This document shows, piece by piece, positions 58,593 to 64,000 of a stretch of 64,000 bases of DNA. The stretch's first letter is position 1. Every line of letters begins with the position of its first letter. The DNA comes from Bacteroidia bacterium (GTDB lineage: Bacteria; Bacteroidota; Bacteroidia; Chitinophagales; JAUHXS01). Where the stretch lies: assembly GCA_030426955.1 (NCBI GenBank), contig JAUHXS010000003.1, positions 62,001 through 126,000 of the forward strand, given 5' to 3'. The notes under the pieces are model-generated. The model was not told where the DNA came from and made no database searches. It saw nothing but the letters and a program-made list of their open reading frames with translations. The position numbers and the translations under genes are program-made.

Positions 58593-60707
58593 TTAGTGGA
58601 TTAAGGTTACGCTTCCTTTCCGCAATTTCCCATCGCTTAAGGTTAAAAAGTAGGTGTATGCCCCTTGAGCTAAAGGAGATCCTTTGTAATCTCCGTTCCA
58701 TACAAAGTAGGGGTCAGTAGTTTTAAATACTTGATTGCCCATACGGTCGTATATCTCTAGATCTATGCGATTTGTGTTGATATTGTATATGCTAAAAAAG
58801 TCGCTCTTGCCGTCTCCATTAGGAGAAAAGACATTTGGTATAAAAGGCTCAAGCGCTACACTACTAGTATCATTATGATCGTTACAGCTATCGGTGTCGA
58901 TAGTTATAATAAGAATGCTATCGCACCCAGACATTGCAACTAAAGTGTCAAAGTAAGTACCAGCAGTAGCATAAATGTTATTGCTAATATTTACACTATC
59001 ATTTATACAGATGGAGGTATCTATTATTTCTGTTTGGTCAGATGATAGGTTAATTGATATTTGAGTTGGGATTGTATCATTTTTGCATGGCCAATACACA
59101 ATCAGCTGAACATTGTATGAACCGTTATCGGTAAATCTATGTGATGGGTTTTGTTCTCTACTAACATTATCTCCTCCACTGTTTAGGTCATCAAAGTTCC
59201 AAACCATACTATCAGGTGAAAATTCATTTGAAGCAAATGAGATTAAAAAGTGTGTGCTATCGCCATCACATAAAGTATCGTTAACGTAAGATAAACTTAC
59301 TTCTGATGCAACTGCACCACAATAAAGGTAAGCTGATCCAGCATTTGAAAACTCATTTGCTCCTAAAAGGTCATGGTCTTCAAAATATGCTCCGACAATG
59401 ATATTATGACCGCTGACTGCAACAGAAATCCCAAATCTATCGCCAGCTTGTCTATCAGATGCAACAATCTTATCTATCTGGTTCCAAGAGCCACCGTTAT
59501 CTCGTTTGAATATGTAAGCCGATCCTGCGCCGTTAATGCTATCCTCGCCAACTTCATTTTCATCTTCACGAGTAGATGTAACTACTGCGTATATGCCGTT
59601 TATAGCAACAGAATTGCCAAATTGATCATCAGTTTCCCTGTCAGAAGCGACAATTTTTTGCACTTCATTCCAAACGCCATTAGCATCTCTTTCAAAGATA
59701 TAAGCCGATCCTGATTTATTTAGAGTATTGTTCCCTAATTCGTCTTCATCGTCATGGTGAGCACCTACTATAGCATAATTTCCACTAATATCTACTTCCC
59801 AGCCAAACTTATCATTAACATTCCTGTCAGAAGCGACAATCTTTTGCACTTCATTCCAAATGCCATTAGTACCTTTTTCAAAAATATAGGCTGATCCTGA
59901 TGCGCTCATAGTATTCCCCCCAAATTCATCTTGATCTTCAGGCCAAGCACCAACTATAATATATGTTCCGTCAATTGCAAGGTCTTCTCCAAACTCATCA
60001 TCAGTACCTCTGTCAGAAGCGACAATCTTTTGCACTTCATTCCAGACACCATTAGCATCTCTCTCAAAGATATAAGCTGATCCCGCAGCATTACGGAAAT
60101 TGCTTCCAGAGGTATCATGATCTTCAAAGCTTGCTCCTACCACAATTATATCCCCGCTTATGCTAACTGATCGCCCAAACACATCAACAGCTTCTCTATC
60201 AGAAGCGACGATTTTTTGCACTTCGTTCCAAACGCCATTAGCGTCTCTTTCAAAGATATAAGCTGATCCTGCGTTATTAAGCATATTGCTATTTGAAGCA
60301 TCCTCGTCTTCTAAGCGAGCTCCTACTACTGCATAATTACCACTAATGGCCACACTAGTTGCAAACTGATCATCAGCTTCCCTATCAGAGGCGACAATCT
60401 TTTGCACCAAAACCCAGCCCACGTTCATTTGCTTTTCAAAGATATAAGCTGATCCTGAGTTGTTAAGTGTATTGCTATTTGCAGTATCTTCATCATCTTG
60501 TTTCGAGCCAACTATAGCATACTTACCGCTTATAGATACTGGTGCTCCAAACCAGTCATTGGCTGCTCTATCGGGAGGAACGATCTTTTGTGTTTCACTC
60601 CAGTCTTGGGCAGTAGAGATAGAACTAAAGCCTAACATAACAATAACCCAGCAAAAAGAATTTATAACAAATCGTTTACGATACATTTTATAGATAGGAA
60701 TAAGCAT
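58593..60707 (-). CDS. FG-GAP repeat protein (about 7 repeats) with CHU_C (T9SS type B) C-terminal domain
   Basis: Repeats FGxSVAISGxYAVVGAxxEDEDxxNxxxLNNAGSAYIFERDANGVWNEVQKIVASDR; C-term FIPNVFSPNGDGKSDFFSIYNINTNRIDLEIYDRMGNQVF. Confidence 0.9.
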   Translation of the reverse strand: MLIPIYKMYRKRFVINSFCWVIVMLGFSSISTAQDWSETQKIVPPDRAANDWFGAPVSISGKYAIVGSKQDDEDTANSNTLNNSGSAYIFEKQMNVGWVLVQKIVASDREADDQFATSVAISGNYAVVGARLEDEDASNSNMLNNAGSAYIFERDANGVWNEVQKIVASDREAVDVFGRSVSISGDIIVVGASFEDHDTSGSNFRNAAGSAYIFERDANGVWNEVQKIVASDRGTDDEFGEDLAIDGTYIIVGAWPEDQDEFGGNTMSASGSAYIFEKGTNGIWNEVQKIVASDRNVNDKFGWEVDISGNYAIVGAHHDDEDELGNNTLNKSGSAYIFERDANGVWNEVQKIVASDRETDDQFGNSVAINGIYAVVTSTREDENEVGEDSINGAGSAYIFKRDNGGSWNQIDKIVASDRQAGDRFGISVAVSGHNIIVGAYFEDHDLLGANEFSNAGSAYLYCGAVASEVSLSYVNDTLCDGDSTHFLISFASNEFSPDSMVWNFDDLNSGGDNVSREQNPSHRFTDNGSYNVQLIVYWPCKNDTIPTQISINLSSDQTEIIDTSICINDSVNISNNIYATAGTYFDTLVAMSGCDSILIITIDTDSCNDHNDTSSVALEPFIPNVFSPNGDGKSDFFSIYNINTNRIDLEIYDRMGNQVFKTTDPYFVWNGDYKGSPLAQGAYTYFLTLSDGKLRKGSVTLIH

Positions 60708-60863
60708 GTAATGATATTAATCAATAATTAACTTTAGAACAAGTAAATTAAAATGATCTTATGATAAGTCTTAAATATAGAATTATGTATTAATTAATTG
60801 ATAATCAGAATATTATCTATTTTTTATTCTTTGTTTTATGATAACTCAAGCGTGTGTAAAATA

Positions 60864-63800
60864 CTAAATACTGTTGCTTTTAGCTTTACTAAACTCACAC
60901 CACTTGCAATGTTCTTCGCCACAACCATTTTGAAATTCATGGTTTTTAATCTTGGCGTAGACTTCTTGAATCTGGTTTTTTACAAATAAGATATCCTGCT
61001 CTCGAACCATGACTTTCTGCTTTTTAAAGGCATTTTCTTTTTTAGATTTTTCTATGTAATCAATCTCACCGCTGACCATATTCCAGTTTTTTGTAGGAAG
61101 ATTGTCTAATAAAATTTTGTAAAAAATGATCTGTCGCCAATAATCTCCACCATTGGGGTTTTTATCAGAAGGCACTAAGATTCCCTTTCTCGCAGAATCA
61201 CCATCTGGGTTTGCTGTTTTATAGTCTATGACGTTAACATCATTGCCATTAAACTCAATTTTGTCTAAAAACCCATGAATGGGAATACCATTGACCTCTG
61301 TATTTCCAACGCGATACTCCACCACACATATCTTATTCCATTGATTCACATATTCATCATAATACTCGGGCAGAACTTTATCGCCCAATGCTTTGCTTAG
61401 TTTGTATTCATTGGGTGTAAAGCACTCCGCATTCTTTTGAAGACCGAAATAGAAGTCCTTTAGAAAGTCATCAATAGATGGAAAAACTTGTTGAGGATCT
61501 GCTTTCATCTTTTCAAAAAGCCTTTGTAAAGCGTGGTGTACAGCACTACCAAAACCCATTGCTTGATTTTTTGCTCCAGGAACACGCAAAATATTTTCAT
61601 AATAAAAGGCTACTGGGCATTTCAGGTATTGATTGAGATGGGTAACGCTCAGCGCATAGTTTTTAAGCAGATTATCCAAGAAGTCTTTTTCAGGTTGTAA
61701 CACCAACGATTTATTCGTTTTGGTCAGCATTTGTGCTTGCAGTTCAAATAGCTGATTTTCGACCACATGCTTTTGGGTGACATCTAAGTTTAAATTCTCC
61801 AAACACTCTTCCACAAACTGAGAGCGCTCCAAGCCCTTACCGTTCACATTTTCTACAGAATAGGAAATGCTTAAATGTTCCTTTGCTCTGGTCATGGCAA
61901 CATAAAACAAACGTCGACTTGTTTCTATTTTATTTTCTTCAACAGAATTAGTTAATGTATCTGGCAGGCTATAGCCACGATACCCCGAGCGAGATTTTTC
62001 CCACATATCTTTAGTGCATCCAATTAAGAAAACGTGCTGAAACTCCAATCCTTTGGATGAATGTGCCGTTACAAATTCCACTCCTTCCTCTTGATAGACA
62101 CTTTTATTGACATTTAAGCTGATATAGTTGCTTTCCATTTGTTCAATGGTTTGGAGCATATCCGATAGTTTAATATTGGGATTTTTAGCACTTTCTTCCT
62201 GAACAAACGAGAAGAAAGTCTTAATGACATCCAGCTCAAAATGCTTATCCTTTCCGTTGAGAATATTGGATAGCAAACCGCTCTCATTCACAATTCTCTC
62301 AATAAGTGACTGTAATGTTTCATTCAGAATAGCATGTGTCCATTCTGTCAATAGATTTGAAAACTGAACAACCTTGTCTATTTCTTCGACACCTATTTTC
62401 TTCAGAACATCGCTACTTTGTATGGCAGATCTCCAGGTCGTTTTATTTCGCCAATTGCCACAATGAGCAGCAATTTTAGCAACATCTAACGGCTTAAAAC
62501 CAATGAAGTTGAAATGCATGATCTCAAACAAGTAAGGCGCTCCTTTTTGAGGCAACTCATGTTCTGCTTGGATGTATTTTAAAATTTGCACAAACTGTTT
62601 AATCGTAATCAGCTCCAGTATATTGATTCGCTTTTTTACCTTGTAGGGGACATTCCTCTTCTCTAGCAATTGAATAATATCTGCTGCTTGCTTATGGCGA
62701 TAATAAATCACTGCAACTTCATTGAGATTGACTCCTTTTTTGTGTAAAGCATCTATCTGTAAAACAATATCTGCCTCTTCATGAGCGGTATTGGGATATT
62801 CTATTATTTGAGGCTTAACGCTTGAGGCTTGAAGTTTTGGGTTAGAAGACAATAAAGTTTTTTCAACGGCTTCTATTTTAGATACCAATCTATCTTCATT
62901 ATGATCTATCACTAGTTTAGAAGTATCGAGTATTTCTTGGGTAGAGCGATAGTTATTGGTTAAGGTAATGAGTTTTATGTGCGCTTCATATCGTTTATAA
63001 AAATCAACTATGTTTTTGACTCTAGCACCCTGAAATTCATATATAGATTGATCATCATCACCCACAACGAATACGTTGGGGCTCTCCCAATAGTCAATTA
63101 GTAGATGTAGTAATTCATTTTGAGAACCACTGGTATCTTGATATTCATCAACCAAAAAGTATAGGTATTGCTCTTGATAGGTTTTTATTAAATCTTCATT
63201 TTCCTTAAATGCTTTGATTACCCAAAGAATCATGTCTGCATAATCGTAACGATTTGCTTTTAAGAGCATAGATTCATAAACTGGGAAGAGTTCTGCCGCA
63301 ACTTGAAGCTCTTCCATTTTAGCGACTTGCTCATCTATTTTGTGTTGCTTTAAATCACCCTTTTCGTATCCAGCTTTTGAGTTGCCTCTTTTGTAAATAT
63401 ATTCTTCATTTAATGGTAGCTCTTTAATGAATTGCTCAGCGGATTGATTGATCCTATCCACTGTCCATCCTTCTCTCTTCATCATTTGAAAGAGTGTATC
63501 CAATCTAGAAGTCTCAAAATAAATGTCTCCCTTTAATCTTTTTAAAGGATGCTCTGTATCTAGATTATCAATAAGCTGATAGAGTATTTGAATATTTTCT
63601 AGGTCAGAGATAGGTTCTAATTCCCATTTCCCAAAAAGACTTAAATTACTTTGAATAACATCATTGCAAAAAGCATGGAAAGTGTAAATATGAACTTGAT
63701 AGGCTAAAGGGCCGATAAACTCAGTAAGTCGTTTCCGCATCGCAATCGTTCCAGCATCTGTGTAAGTAAGGCAAAGAATACTACTTGGAGAAGTGTCTGT

Positions 63801-64000
63801 TGATTGAATAATCTTACCGATTCGGGCAGCTATGATTTGTGTCTTTCCAGTTCCAGGCCCGGCAACTACTAAGACAGGACCCTCGGTATTATCTACTGCT
63901 TCTTTCTGCTTTTCATTGAGTCCTGATAACACTGACTCAAAAACCTCATCTTGTTTAGTATTAGAGGTCTCTTTTGCTTGAAAAATATCGAGTTGATTTT
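60864..64000 (-). CDS. UvrD/PcrA-type helicase with C-terminal PD-(D/E)XK nuclease domain (5' end beyond the window)
   Basis: NEKQKEAVDNTEGPVLVVAGPGTGKTQIIAARI, VDEYQDTS, VGDDDQSIYEFQGA, VTAHSSKGLEFQHV; nuclease HGFLDKIEFNGNDVNVIDYKT with Cys motif CGEEHCKWC. Track start at 63932 is GTG and the frame stays open to 64000 (NQLDIFQAKETSNTKQDEVFES-VLSGLNEKQ). Confidence 0.93.
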   Translation of the reverse strand, partial: NQLDIFQAKETSNTKQDEVFESVLSGLNEKQKEAVDNTEGPVLVVAGPGTGKTQIIAARIGKIIQSTDTSPSSILCLTYTDAGTIAMRKRLTEFIGPLAYQVHIYTFHAFCNDVIQSNLSLFGKWELEPISDLENIQILYQLIDNLDTEHPLKRLKGDIYFETSRLDTLFQMMKREGWTVDRINQSAEQFIKELPLNEEYIYKRGNSKAGYEKGDLKQHKIDEQVAKMEELQVAAELFPVYESMLLKANRYDYADMILWVIKAFKENEDLIKTYQEQYLYFLVDEYQDTSGSQNELLHLLIDYWESPNVFVVGDDDQSIYEFQGARVKNIVDFYKRYEAHIKLITLTNNYRSTQEILDTSKLVIDHNEDRLVSKIEAVEKTLLSSNPKLQASSVKPQIIEYPNTAHEEADIVLQIDALHKKGVNLNEVAVIYYRHKQAADIIQLLEKRNVPYKVKKRINILELITIKQFVQILKYIQAEHELPQKGAPYLFEIMHFNFIGFKPLDVAKIAAHCGNWRNKTTWRSAIQSSDVLKKIGVEEIDKVVQFSNLLTEWTHAILNETLQSLIERIVNESGLLSNILNGKDKHFELDVIKTFFSFVQEESAKNPNIKLSDMLQTIEQMESNYISLNVNKSVYQEEGVEFVTAHSSKGLEFQHVFLIGCTKDMWEKSRSGYRGYSLPDTLTNSVEENKIETSRRLFYVAMTRAKEHLSISYSVENVNGKGLERSQFVEECLENLNLDVTQKHVVENQLFELQAQMLTKTNKSLVLQPEKDFLDNLLKNYALSVTHLNQYLKCPVAFYYENILRVPGAKNQAMGFGSAVHHALQRLFEKMKADPQQVFPSIDDFLKDFYFGLQKNAECFTPNEYKLSKALGDKVLPEYYDEYVNQWNKICVVEYRVGNTEVNGIPIHGFLDKIEFNGNDVNVIDYKTANPDGDSARKGILVPSDKNPNGGDYWRQIIFYKILLDNLPTKNWNMVSGEIDYIEKSKKENAFKKQKVMVREQDILFVKNQIQEVYAKIKNHEFQNGCGEEHCKWCEFSKAKSNSI

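Noticed and set aside
59450-60620. Regular ~187-bp periodic DNA repeats resembling an array
   Set aside because: Periodicity follows codons of FG-GAP repeats in one continuous ORF; repeats are long with no short spacers, so this is not CRISPR. No CRISPR array or cas gene was seen anywhere in the window.
60864-63932. ORF-track start of the helicase at 63932
   Set aside because: That codon is GTG and the frame stays open to the window end with plausible residues, so the gene is treated as 5'-truncated by the window.

Overview
This 64 kb window comes from an AT-rich Bacteroidota chromosome. The phylum assignment rests on gldE/gldD, many CHU_C-type and type-A T9SS sorting tails, and TAnnTTTG promoters. 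The backbone encodes PadR/PspC, an alpha/beta hydrolase-CBS-Omp85-NAD kinase cluster, gldE-gldD-recG, an ABC/HlyD/TolC exporter operon, a UvrD-type helicase-nuclease and tRNA-Ile(GAT) and tRNA-Ser(GGA). A large share of the coding capacity is secreted surface protein: six proteins with gliding-motility C-terminal (CHU_C-like) tails, three type-A-tail proteins including a 3338-aa LamG/FN3 giant, and one apparent truncated cargo gene. A small accessory island at about 37.3-39.6 kb holds a PIN toxin/antitoxin, an IS3-family transposase relic, a higBA-like pair with a palindromic operator, and tRNA-Ile followed by tRNA-fragment and palindrome repeats. The main hunting leads are: (1) an ABC exporter whose nucleotide-binding motifs are all degenerate; (2) scrambled tRNA fragments with hairpins beside both tRNA genes; (3) an 18-bp direct repeat with 21-bp period between a hybrid AraC-type sensor kinase and the giant surface-protein gene; (4) an unnamed domain shared by the giant protein and its neighbour; (5) a PorE-like protein ending in SPOR instead of OmpA; (6) two divergent 510-aa paralogues of unknown function flanking small membrane proteins. 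All calls come from reading the sequence and motif knowledge; no database search was run.
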